Below are positions 12,701-23,710 of a stretch of DNA of 64,000 nucleotides, piece after piece. The DNA lies in assembly GCA_036852015.1 (NCBI GenBank), contig JAANDG010000012.1, forward strand, positions 124,001 to 188,000. Reading direction: 5' to 3'. Source of the DNA: Pelodera strongyloides (Eukaryota; Nematoda; Chromadorea; Rhabditida; Rhabditidae). Each line of letters opens with the position of its first letter. Positions within the stretch are counted from its first letter, which is position 1. A program made the translations under genes and the position numbers. The notes under the pieces are model-generated. The model ran no database searches. It saw only the letters and a list, made by a program, of their open reading frames with translations, and was not told where the DNA came from.

Positions 12701-15700
12701 CAATGCCTACACTTGAACACGGTGCATATTACGATTGAATGAAACATTGCTCTTTTGAGTGAAAAATAGGGAGGAACTGTTAGTTAGATAAGATTCTGAT
12801 ACTCGACTCACTATTTAGATAAGATTCTGATACTCGACTCATTATTACTCGACTCACTATCTTCCAGATACCGGAAATCGCATGTACGTTGGTTAAAACC
12901 CAACACCCAAGGCCAAAGTGGAAAATATTGCGTAGCTCGTGCAGCCACCAACAATATCTCGAAAGTTGTATAGCGACATAAAGTTTTTTTCAACACCAAC
13001 TTCTAGGCAATGGAAGCGATACAATAGTTACAATAATACAATAGTTATAAGTTATAGGCAATGGAAGCAATAGTTATAGATATCATACACAACGGCCAGG
13101 TAAAAAGATAAGAAATCAAACAATGAAACCGCCAACCTCCTAAACACCTTCCGTGCTTCTGTGATATTGCCGGCCAGTTCAAAGTATTTCGCCCAGACCA
13201 CGTAGAACCGGGCACATCTGTATGAGAAAGCAGTTGAATGTCACAAGCATTACAAACAAATAAAAGAAACTCTTCCACCCAATATCGTGCGTATAATGTC
13301 GGAAAACATATCCGATGCACAATGGACATGGCTTGTTTCGCTTCGTTTCGTGATCGTGATCCAAAAACAAATGGTCACGATCCATTTCACTCTTGTATTG
13401 TATAAATTGTATACCCTGTATATGTAAATTTTATTGTACACCCTGTGGTGTTATTTAATAAAGAAATAAATAAGATACGCCGGAGACTGCCGAGAAACTC
13501 CAATTATAGTTCGTGAGTCGTTTCACCGTCTCGACCTCTGATACGTAATAGCTTAATACCACCTACCGCATCAATGATCCAATAGTGTTTGCATGTTGGA
13601 AGATCCTCCATCCGTTTCCGAGACTATTATCCGCCAGTTTCTCCCAAACCCTCAGCATTCGCTCGTCGTCTACGTAGGCTTGGTCGCGGCCGAACCTGCA
13701 GGAGAATCGAGAATGAGAAGTGGAAGGAAGACCTTGGTAGCTCTACGATCCGTAGCAATTGTGTTATTGTGATCGATATTCAAATACGTAATAAGGGCAT
13801 CGGTCAGATCTCAACTTCAATGAAAAACAGATCAGCAGGTCCGCCGCAAAGTTTTCAATCCAGAAGTAGCATCATCATTCATGTACCATTCTAACCCTTC
13901 ACATCGACCAAAAAGTAAGCTGGGATGCCACAAATCCCTCTTACTCGAAATAGAAAAGGAGACCTTCTTTACATATACGTACACACTAATAGCTCCTTAT
14001 AGATAAGTAGGCATGAGTCACAAGTATTTTGTTTTTCATTTTCCGTAACCGCGAACTACAATGTTTCACTGTAATAGTAAATGATTATGCTTTTAATTTT
14101 CGTTAGTTGGTTTAGCTATGGCGGAATCAATTGGATGCACTGACATTATAGAACCTTGTGCGGTGAACTAACCCAACCAAAAGGCCCATCAAACAAAACC
14201 TATATTTACGAAATGTTCATAATGCATATAACACATTTGTATTACAAAATATATACAATATAAAAAATGAATATATAACTAGTGTAAAGGGTGTAAATGT
14301 AGTAGTGTAGGAAAGAAGAGTAAGCAATGACCATACGAGTATGGCACCCCGTTTCGACCCGATCGCATACAAACCAAATTTCACCTACTCTCACCCTCGA
14401 GGACTTTTTCCGATGCGCTCATCGTACATGTATATAGTAAAATTGCAGAGATCGAAGCTGTCTATGCAAATTTATCATGAAATTAAAATGCGAGCTAAAC
14501 TTGCATAGACATTGGAAATCTGCAGCTTTACGGTATACATATGCGATGAACGCATCGGAGGAATGAGTTCCCCAGGGCGAGTTTAGGTGAAATTTGTTTA
14601 GGTGCATATATTGTAATTAAAATGCATTATATACATTGTGAACGTTTCGTAAATATAGGTTTGCTTTGATGGGCCTGTCCCTTTACGTGCAAGAGTGAAA
14701 TTCTTTGGCAAATAAAACGATACCTAGTCGATATTTTCCATAGATATTCATAGAATAATCTTTGTCTTCCAATGGGAAATGTCTCGTCGAACCATTTGAT
14801 AAACTGAAGGCAGGGGACTAGTGGGTCATCGCTGGTGTCGATTTCTTTTTCAACCTGGAATATAGAATACGATTAGCATATTAGTGACAATGGCAGCAAT
14901 GTTAACCGTAGAACACCAAACGCTAGCGAACTGCCATGTATCGCCCATAAGATAAAGTCAAGCGACACTGAGGTAAGAAGTTATTAATTTATTAAGTTAA
15001 AGCGAAATGCCTGCCGACCTTTGAAACACATAGAGTACACCATCATTCTTGTGAAGCTTGTGCAAAGAATAAAAAGTCGAGCTAAATTCGAGCAAATTAG
15101 CATAAATACGTAAGAATACAATTGTCCACGATGTGTTTCAAAAACCGGCCGGTATTTCGCTTTAACAATTGGCTGGGATGAGCTAAAACTATCATTGCCT
15201 TTTTCAAAAACAAGCGAAACGCTAGGGGAGCCGACGCTATACCTGACTGATGGTCACAATCAAATAATGGAAAACACGAAAAATGAAGAGTTTGACGAGG
15301 TACTGATCGTGAAAACTCACTTCTGCAAACTTATCCTTTACAATTGTGGGGGCCGGAACACGCTGACTGGTGGATAAATGTGAAAGAGCCTGCAAAAATT
15401 AAATTAAAACACAAACTGATCGTGTTTACAAACCACGAATAATGCGCTTACTTACCCAAAACACTCCGCATACTACAAGTTGAAAGTTACACTGCAGCAC
15501 TAAACGTATCATGCAATATAAACGGGGCAAAGTGTCTCTTATCAATTGGTTTCTTACGCCGAACGGCCCGGATATTATCTTACTTCGTTTAGGGCGCGTT
15601 CGGGATTGATTTTCCGAAAGGAAACTCGGCCAAATCCTCGTTCGGGATGGACTTTTTGGAAACGTTCCAATGCTTGGAGAAAATCAAAAATACAGTATGA

Positions 15701-16545
15701 ATTAGCATGGAAAATTTGAAAAATATGCGCGGGAAACGTTTTTCGCAAGCTAATTCATACTGTATTTTTTGTTTTCTCCAAGCATTGGAACGTTTCCAAA
15801 AAGTCCATCCCGAACGAGGATTTGGCCGAGTTTCCTTTCGGAAAATCAATCACGAACGCGCCCTAATATATAATTTAGTTAGCTGGACGAGATTTGAGGT
15901 AGCCCGGATGTGATTTGGGAATGATTTACACTCAAAATAACACATCCAATTAGCCTAAGCCTAAAGGCCTAATAATGAACATACATGATTGAGGGCCGTG
16001 ACACTTCTGCCCGACTTCAATGGTTTGATGTTCTCACGATTCAATTCCCAGTCAAATTGGTGATCATCTTGTTTCTGAAAAAAAGATTACTAACAATGAG
16101 ATTAGAATCCGACCTTGCAGACTCAGACGCACGCGCAATTACAATCCAGGGTATAATTTCCATGCGTAATTTCGGAGATGGTCGCTTAGTTGAGAGTCAA
16201 ACCGTAAAATACCACTGATATGTTTCACCCAAATCTATATATTTGCATTTGCCTCCGGAGATGGTTGATGCGTAATTTTACGCATAGATTTATAGCCTGT
16301 TACAATCTTAACAAAACAAATCAAATAATAAACCTAATCATACTTATACTTCGCACCGGTGAGACTACTGAACCTCACCATGCAGTGGGAGGAAGTATAG
16401 GTTTACTTTGATGGGTCTGTCGGCCTGTCCCCTTGAAGATTCTAATTAAGTATTCAAAACAAAGTACCTTGCCATCGGAATCGGATTCAGCGTCGCCGGT
16501 CGCTTTTTCTTCCGAAGACGGTGCGTGTAGATCTCGCAAAGGCAT
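9730..16545 (-). CDS. mad3: Mad3/BubR1-like spindle checkpoint protein, no kinase
   Basis: Mad3/BubR1 joins Mad2, Bub3 and Cdc20 in the mitotic checkpoint complex that holds back the APC/C at unattached kinetochores. Twelve coding exons close in phase to 409 residues: 16545-16468, 16074-15985, 15389-15321, 14854-14724, 13695-13567, 13217-13137, 12376-12307, 11812-11704, 11332-11219, 10553-10405, 10141-9998, 9795-9730 (TGA). The N-terminus has WELNRENIKPLKSGR, the KEN1 position, with Arg replacing Lys. Next comes the Mad3/BUB1 TPR domain (DDPLVPCLQFIKWFDETFP; CARFYVVWAKYFELAGNITE). Further on, CPFMVWEE resembles an ABBA motif and LSIEEYRAEGF matches the Bub3-binding GLEBS motif, split between the last two exons. 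The protein stops 12 residues later, so there is no kinase domain. The donor of exon 9 could also be 11208, but only 11219 keeps the frame. An exon upstream of the ATG may be untranslated. Confidence 0.87.
10573..10717. repeat. Family A MITE, copy 3 (decayed)
   Basis: TTAA left end and GAAATACCGGCCGG arm; the right arm is shortened to AAAACCGGAGGTAT with no terminal TTAA. It starts 20 bp upstream of the 10553-10405 exon of the Mad3-like gene, inside its intron. Confidence 0.8.
12250..12285. repeat. Family A end fragment
   Basis: ACGTTTCAAAAACCGACC followed by ATTAACAGCTTTAA matches the right arm of the GAACTAACGG subtype of family A. No left arm is evident. Confidence 0.55.
12553..12750. repeat. 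Foldback element in a Mad3-like intron
   Basis: Arms ATGTTTCACTCAATCGTAAT and ATTACGATTGAATGAAACAT are inverted copies, continuing inward with CATGTTCAAATGTAGGC / GCCTACACTTGAACACGG. A further hairpin sits around ATTATTGTGG / CCACA. No TTAA ends, so this is a different family. Confidence 0.75.
12782..12862. repeat. Short tandem duplication
   Basis: AGATAAGATTCTGATACTCG is present twice in a row, with extra ACTCGACTCA units after it, in the intron between exons 13217-13137 and 12376-12307. Confidence 0.75.
13435..13473 (+). repeat. Retroelement 3' tail-like fragment
   Basis: ACACCCTGTGGTGTTATTTA followed by AATAAAGAAATAAATA. The same tail occurs at 26620-26680 (+) and 40401-40460 (-), with AAATA-type repeats at the 3' end as expected for a non-LTR element. 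Confidence 0.6.
14170..14685. repeat. Long foldback element, about 515 bp
   Basis: Outer arms AGGCCCATCAAACAAAACCTA and inverted AGGTTTGCTTTGATGGGCCT; inner paired blocks include CGATGCGCTCATCG / CGATGAACGCATCG and AGCTGTCTATGCAA / TTGCATAGACA. It fills the intron between exons 14854-14724 and 13695-13567. A related end lies at 16385-16440. Confidence 0.75.
14997..15165. repeat. Family A MITE, copy 4
   Basis: Complete element with TTAA at both ends; right arm AACCGGCCGGTATTTCGCTTTAA. It sits in the Mad3-like intron between 15321 and 14854. Confidence 0.88.
15589..15866. repeat. Near-perfect 278 bp palindromic element
   Basis: TTAGGGCGCGTTCGGGATTG pairs with the opposite end CAATCACGAACGCGCCCTAA, and arms of more than 110 bp remain almost identical through AACGTTCCAATGCTTGGAG to a short loop. 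Arm identity this high suggests a recent insertion. It lies in the intron between exons 16074-15985 and 15389-15321. Confidence 0.85.
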
Positions 16546-17288
16546 AATCGTCGTGCCGCTCGCTGAAATCGGAGAGTGTAAGAGACTATAGAAGAAGGGA
16601 CAGAAAAGGTACATAATGAACATCTATGGAGTGTGTTAAACTACCACGGAAATCAATTATAGGTTCTTGCCAACAAAAAACAGAAGGAAACGACAAAAAG
16701 GGAGAGGAACAAATGAGGCTTTCACAATTGCACAAGAGCATATCACACTACTTACATCAAACACGTGCAAACACAAAATCGAGTAACAAAGCAACGAACA
16801 TCTAAATAATTAAATGAATGATGAGTTTATTTTGAAATTTCAAAGGCCGTTCAAAAAATATTAATTGGCGCCTTTCAAAACAGAAAAAGTACGGTATTAT
16901 TGTTGCATCTTTGCGAAACGTAGAGGACAATTGCTAGAACCCAAGATGATTAGCATATTTTAGTCCATACATAATTCCCAAAATAAGTAAAAATATCACT
17001 TTTGCACATATCTTCTGTCTACTTGGATCTACTTGGATTTTATGTACTTGCTAAGAACTTTTCTCTAATAGTTCCATTCATCTTCGATAACGAACTACAA
17101 TGATGCACGCTGGTATGAATATTGAATATATTGAGTTTCTAGTTTTATAAATATGTTTGCATTCTATAATAAATATAGCATTCGGTAGCTATCTCAACAT
17201 AGCTTGAACCAGCTACCGTAGTCGAACAACTCTACAGTAGCAAGACAGTAACCATAAGCAAAATATACATTTTTTTTCAGGAAAGCAA
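16546..17288. promoter_or_regulatory. Head-to-head intergenic region
   Basis: Only 743 bp separate the start codons of the minus-strand Mad3-like gene and the plus-strand 28-exon gene, so both promoters must lie here or in untranslated exons. The sequence is AT-rich. An acceptor (TTTTTTCAG at 17280) directly precedes the plus-strand ATG exon, implying a non-coding first exon further left. No specific box is claimed. Confidence 0.5.
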
Positions 17289-18781
17289 ATGGATGTCAAC
17301 TTTTTGAAGATCCGGTATCGGCAGATACTCGGTGAGAAACCTCCCCCGCCCCCGCCACCCAAGAAAACGAGGTTCAACATTAAATCCTGGACAATTATGA
17401 ACTACAGTAGTTATACAGTACCCCATAATACACAATTACAGTAGTGAAACTAACGTAACTAAACTACAGCTGTACAACTACAGGGCTAAACTAAGAAATC
17501 AAGGTATTCATTGAACAATGGACAATTGCACAACTACAGTAGTTATACAGTACCTACAATTTACAATACAGTAATTAGGCTACAGTAATCAACTATAATA
17601 AACTTTTTAACCTTCAGGGAGCAAATTCGTGAGGAGTTGCGTCAGGAGATGAAGAGACGCGGAATTCCCTGTATTTCTGAAGATCCACATCTTCTAAGGG
17701 TATGACGTATATCACTTTCATTTAAAGCGTCACGGCACGTGGTTTACGAAACTTATGCTGGCTGGAGGACTGCATTTCCATGTATTAAATGCAACTTTCT
17801 TTTTCCTTTCAAAAGTTCGGCATAGCATGACGATGACGCACACTGCACAGAATGCAGTGGGGCACCACAAGCGCTTCACATACCACGTATCATACCGTTT
17901 TAGAACTAAGCCTGTATACGACTTCCCTTAGTAGACGTCTACTTATAGACGGAATATGAGACTACTGATGCTCCGAGTCGTCCTGCCAAGTTTAATGATG
18001 GTCCGGCCAGGCCTTTGTTGTGGAAAGCGGATATCAAGTACCTGACGAGCTCATCGACGTCTACAACTGATGGTAAGTAAACAACGCAGCTCTTTCGCGA
18101 CCTTTTCGCGACCGTTTCGCGGCAAAGTACCGAGACATCGACGGGGCTGGCTCACATTACAGGTCATGGGACTAGGTAGCACAACACAATCATAATCAGA
18201 TCAGTGCATTAGTAATGAAAGAACGTTAACTCTTTCCCCGATAGGCTATCACAAATCAGGAGTAAGGTACCTAGTATCAGTTAAAGCGAACTAACGGCCG
18301 GATTTTGAAACGTATGTCAAATAACTGCAAGAATTACATGCAAACAGGCATTATTAGCATAAAAAAATCGACCCCAATTCGACCCCTCTTTGCATAGATA
18401 CATAGGAATACAGGCACTTGAGATGCGTTTCAAAAACCGGCCGTTAGTTCGCTTTACGGAAATAAACTTTTTTTTTCATTCAGACTCAAAGTCAAAGAAG
18501 AAGAAGCACCCCGAGGGTAAGCTATGGCATTTCATAATACCCAGCACTTTTTTCCTTTTCCTTTTCGAAAGCGAAAACCGAGTACTATAGACATAAAAGG
18601 GTGGTGAGACTACTGTAGTAGAGTGGGAAAAACGGCAGTCATACCACCTAACATGATATAATAATCTAGATGAGGCCGCGATGACTGTACGACGGACCAA
18701 GAAAAAGGACAAACATGAGAAGCAGCCATCGACTGAACACGGTACGAAACAGTTCTTAGTGTAGCGTCTCCCTCTCTTTCG

Positions 18782-18812
<31 letters not shown>

Positions 18813-20261
18813 TCTCTGTCTCTCGATTCCGTTCCTCAATAACCTCCTCTGATTTAGACGAACAAACGATTGCACGTGCTCCTAAAAAGAAGAAGAAGGA
18901 AAAGGAAAAGCAGCCCACCTCGGACCCCTCCGATGGTACGTTTCCTTCGAAGTATATTGCGAAAATGTGAATTAGATCTTGTGCCTTTTTCTGTAAATAA
19001 ATCAGCAATGTGTATTGGTTTGCAAAGGACCTATTGTGTTACGTAAGTGCAACTCTAAAGGACCTATTGGTTTACGTAAGTGCAATTCATACGCCCGCGC
19101 CCATCTCGTACTGTAAAGATTTTACAGATGCCGGCACGACTATTCGTATTAAAAAGAAGAAGAAGGAAAAGCAACCGCTTTCTGATAGTTCTGGTGAGAG
19201 ATTTGTATCCAACTTGTAAACTTCGATGAAACAACGTCTATGACTAATCTCTATGCCCTAATAAGCCCCAAGCCAGAAGCCTGAGGCCTAAGTCCTAGGC
19301 ATACACCTAAGAATAAGCCCAAGCGAGTCTAAGCATGCCTCTATACATCTGGGGAGTTTTTTTCTCATCTCTAACGTATCGCAATTTCAGACGATTCATC
19401 AGCGAGTATTAGAAGAGAAGCGTGAGTTTATTCATATATACGTACAGTAACCAAGTTTTCAACCGCCTCAACAAGAACCCTTTCATCTTACAGAAGCTCT
19501 ATTTGGCGGATTTAAAATGACAATGCGTGCCTGTGTGTAGGTACTCTCCTGCAAAAACCATAACTATTTTCTTGCTTTGATAGCAGATTATTATTCATTT
19601 TGTTATTCAAATCTTATGCATGGCATGGCAGAACCTCGCCCGCTGCCACCGGAATGCGAATTAAGAAAAAGAAAAAGAAGAGAGCGCGGAAGCTGGGAAA
19701 TAGTGAAGACGTTAGTCTTTATACAGTTCGAAGGGCTTTCTTGTATACATAGCTAGGTAGAGCAGAAATCATACAGTGTACATTTCACGTCGAAAAGAGA
19801 GTCCGCCACGTGGCGGCGGTGCTAGGATACGTGAGCCATGGGCGAGCGGGAAGTGTTCCATGACGCAGCTCACTTGTGATATTTTTCCAGTCTTCATCAG
19901 AAGAACAAAGCGAGGAAATTCAACCGGAGAAGAAAGCCTCAGCGTAAACTTTTGAGCTTTTAATATGCCCTCTCGCTCTCTCTCGTCTCTCTCTCGCTCC
20001 CTTTGCTCCCTATGCTCCCTGTTTTTGTGCATGTGGCTTAGAAAATTTTACTAGTTTACCTACACAATAAAAGATAAAAGCATAGTTTTATATCTAACTG
20101 ATCAGCATAGTTTGCTATCTAAACGATCGTCCTATCCTATACCTCTTCTAATAAATCTACTTACAGCCCTGACCAGCTTCGTCCATTTGTGCCTCCTACG
20201 GCTGGTTTGGGATCGCACCCTACTCCGGTAAGTGGAGTTATAAACACTGTCATCCTCTAGT

Positions 20262-20292
<31 letters not shown>

Positions 20293-21750
20293 TTATCTTG
20301 AAGTCTGCGTTCACTCTAAATAAATATAAGGAGGGAAAAGGCAAGAAAATACTTACTGTAAAGTTACCATTCAGTCTTCTGCGCCCGTTCAAGCCCCGCC
20401 ACCCGCTGCAGCTGTTATCGCAGCGGTTCCTGCTGCTGCTCCCAAGATTCAACTACCAGCGTGAGTTAACTGTTCAAGTCTTTGTGAAAAAGGAAAGAAC
20501 CTGGACTACAAAGCATAGCGTAAAATACCCGCCAAATGCGGACGATCACCTCTAGATCCGTAATGCATTGTATGCAAATTAGTCTAAATCACCTCCCAAA
20601 ATTTTGAGATGCGGACCTAATTTATTCCCTGCCAACGGGCTATCTTATTCCTTTACCTCGCTGAACAATATCTACATGAACTTCTTATGAATTAACCGTA
20701 AAAATTAGGAACTTCTCCTGTGATTCGTAATAACGACAAGCACAGCGCAAAATTTCTTTATCGCCGTCGTTTTTGGTGGCAGAATGCCTCCCCAAAATTG
20801 CAAATGCACTAAAGTTTAGGTACATACGGTGCTTTATTACAGACCCGCCGCCGCTCCTGCCAAGGCGTCAGTCCCCGTTCCCGAAGTAAAGAAGATCGAG
20901 TCTCCCAAGCAGGAGGAGTTCAAGCAGGCCGACTACGAGGTGCCCTCTCTCACCAATCTCACTGCCCTGCCACCTCCGCCCTCAGCTATCGATTCTCTGG
21001 AGCAAAGGTATGTTGTACTGTGAATATAATTTTTTCAATGTCGTCGAAAACTGAGTATTGGACCAGCGGGAATAGAACACATAGTCTTTGTAAACTGACT
21101 ACCCTACCGCCACCTACCGGCAAAATATTGTAAATATGCTTTTGCTGCAAGTTTGCTGTGTTGTGACTATTCTTGTGTTGCGTGGTACCTTGGGGTTTCC
21201 TTTTGAATGAGCGATTGTTATTACAGCAAGTCTCCCTCGGAAGTGCAAAGGGCACCTCCATCTCTGACCGGATCTGACGTTCTGGACCCTTCAAAACCGC
21301 CAGGTAAGAATCAGACCTGTGGCGGTAAGCACGAACAGCGGGAGCCTCCCCGGCCACGGTTGGGAGAATTTAGCTTCGTCACCAGTTTCAAAACTACGCC
21401 TGTCTGAACTCTAGCATAAATATTGTCGACTTCATTAGACCCTTAGTGTTTGCCAACATCACAACCCACAATAATTAATCAGTCTACTCTTTCAAAATTT
21501 CAGTTTTGGCAGCCCCACACACGGTTGAGGAACCAAAAGCACCAGTAGTAGAAGCTAAGGCACCTGCCGAGACACCCAAGGAAGCACCCGTGGCACATCA
21601 GGCACCTTCAGAAGTGCCACCAGAAGTAAAGAAGGAAGCTGTAAAGGATGCTCCCAAAGAAGCAGTGAAAGATAAGCCGGAAGAGAAAGCGGGACCAACT
21701 AGGGCACTTCCTTTGGAGGTATGAATTGGGATGCCCGGATATCCAGAGAG

Positions 21751-21807
<57 letters not shown>

Positions 21808-23670
21808 AAAGTGAGAGAGAACAAGGAAGACAAAAGTGAGAGTGAGAGAGAGAGTCTCAGGAGAAAAAGCCTCCCCAATCTAGGTGCGGCTCAAAGAAGA
21901 TCTCTCTGATGAGGAGCATAAGGACAAGGATAAAGGAGTCCGAAATCAGAAGCTCGGCGGATCGGCTGAAGCCGTCATTGCCAAAATGCTGGATTCAAAG
22001 TCACCAGTGTCTTCAAAAAGTGGGTTTATTTGGGCAGAAGTTTATTGGGTCTTTGGCCTTTGTAGTCCACGTTATCTTAACTTACCTTCGCAAAAAGTTA
22101 CAGAAGTTTATTGGGTCTTTGGCCTTTGACACTTCTAACTTACCTTCGATTATCTAAGATACGGTAAGGTACTATAACTAAACGTAAGCCGATAGCTGTA
22201 AGATTTACAGTTTGAATACAATATCCTAATCAGAAACTGAAATATATTCCTTTCAGTATTGCCCGTCGCATCAGAATCCGTATGTCCTGTTTATTTTTAT
22301 TCAGTGAGAGAGAGAGAGAGAGAGTGAGGGAGAGAGAGTGAGCGAGAGAGAGAGAGAGAGGGGAAGCGAGAGAGAGGGGAAGCGAGAGAACAGTGAAATT
22401 GAGAAAACGATAGAGAACGATTAATAATATAAAGACCGACTATTGTACATACCGTATACTTTTCCAGAACTCCAATAGAAGTCTTTCTCGTGAATCGACG
22501 ACCGTCAACGGCATTGTGAAGGCTGTAGTCGAGGACAAGGGTACGCACTTGTAGCCTACAGAGTACAAACTACACTACTAAGTATTAATATAGACTAATA
22601 TAAACCACAAAGCACCATAAAGTATTGCCTTCAATATCGATTGTTCCAGAAACAAAAGAAGCCAATCGGAAAGCGTTTGAGACCCTGGATGACTTGGTGG
22701 GTGATGACCTAGTAGACATCAGTGGGTAGGTGGCACATTCGCGAAGGTACAATGATGTGTATACGGCCTCTGGTTTTTTAGCTCTCATAAATTATTCTCT
22801 TATTTGTTCTATCTTACACCATTATGTTGCCCGTTACAGGATGCCGCTGATCAGCCCCCACCGCAGCCAGATCTCAACGATGGAACAGTTAGTCAATACT
22901 TTTTTTGTTTGTTTTATAACTTCTAAATTTTGAAAATATATACTAACCAACCCCTCTTTCCATAAGTAAACTATCATATTTTTTGCACAATTGTATGGAA
23001 ACCGAAGACGATTCAAAAGGAATCGAACCCTCGTAGTTGTCCGTAGTAGTCTGCCGCACTAACCACAACACCACCATATCCTATTCAGTCTCGACTCCTC
23101 GATGGCGCAGTGTATCTCCTCAAGATTGTTCATCACGAAAAGGCGATGGAAAGCGCTATGACAGAGAAGGAAAATGACATCCTGGCAAAGTTTTTCGCTG
23201 GAATGTTAGCTTACAATGATAAAGTGAGAATTTTGTTTTTATATTAAACACTGTAGTTTGTTTTTATCGTATAGCACTTAAATGATGAGTATTAGTACTT
23301 TATACTTTCTCATTTAATGCTCCTCTTACAAAACTGTTTAGCATAGGGTTCTCATGTGGCATCTGACTCACATATAACGTATATCTTACACAATGGCACT
23401 CATATGGCGTAGATTTGGCACAACGGACAAGCGTTTCAGATCCTAGTGGTGCTCAACAAGGCTTTGGACAAGATTGTCGAATGGGCCATGGCCAAGAAGG
23501 ACCTCAAAATACCGCAGATGAACTTTTTCGCCAACAAAAATTTGGTAAGGGACAATCTAATTGTAATGATATCCGACGCTCGCTCGCATCATAGCTAGCG
23601 GGCGGGCATCTAACGCAAGCACCCGGAGTTCAAATCAGGGCCCGGTAGATGCGAGACAAGGGTTAATTAC

Positions 23671-23710
<40 letters not shown>

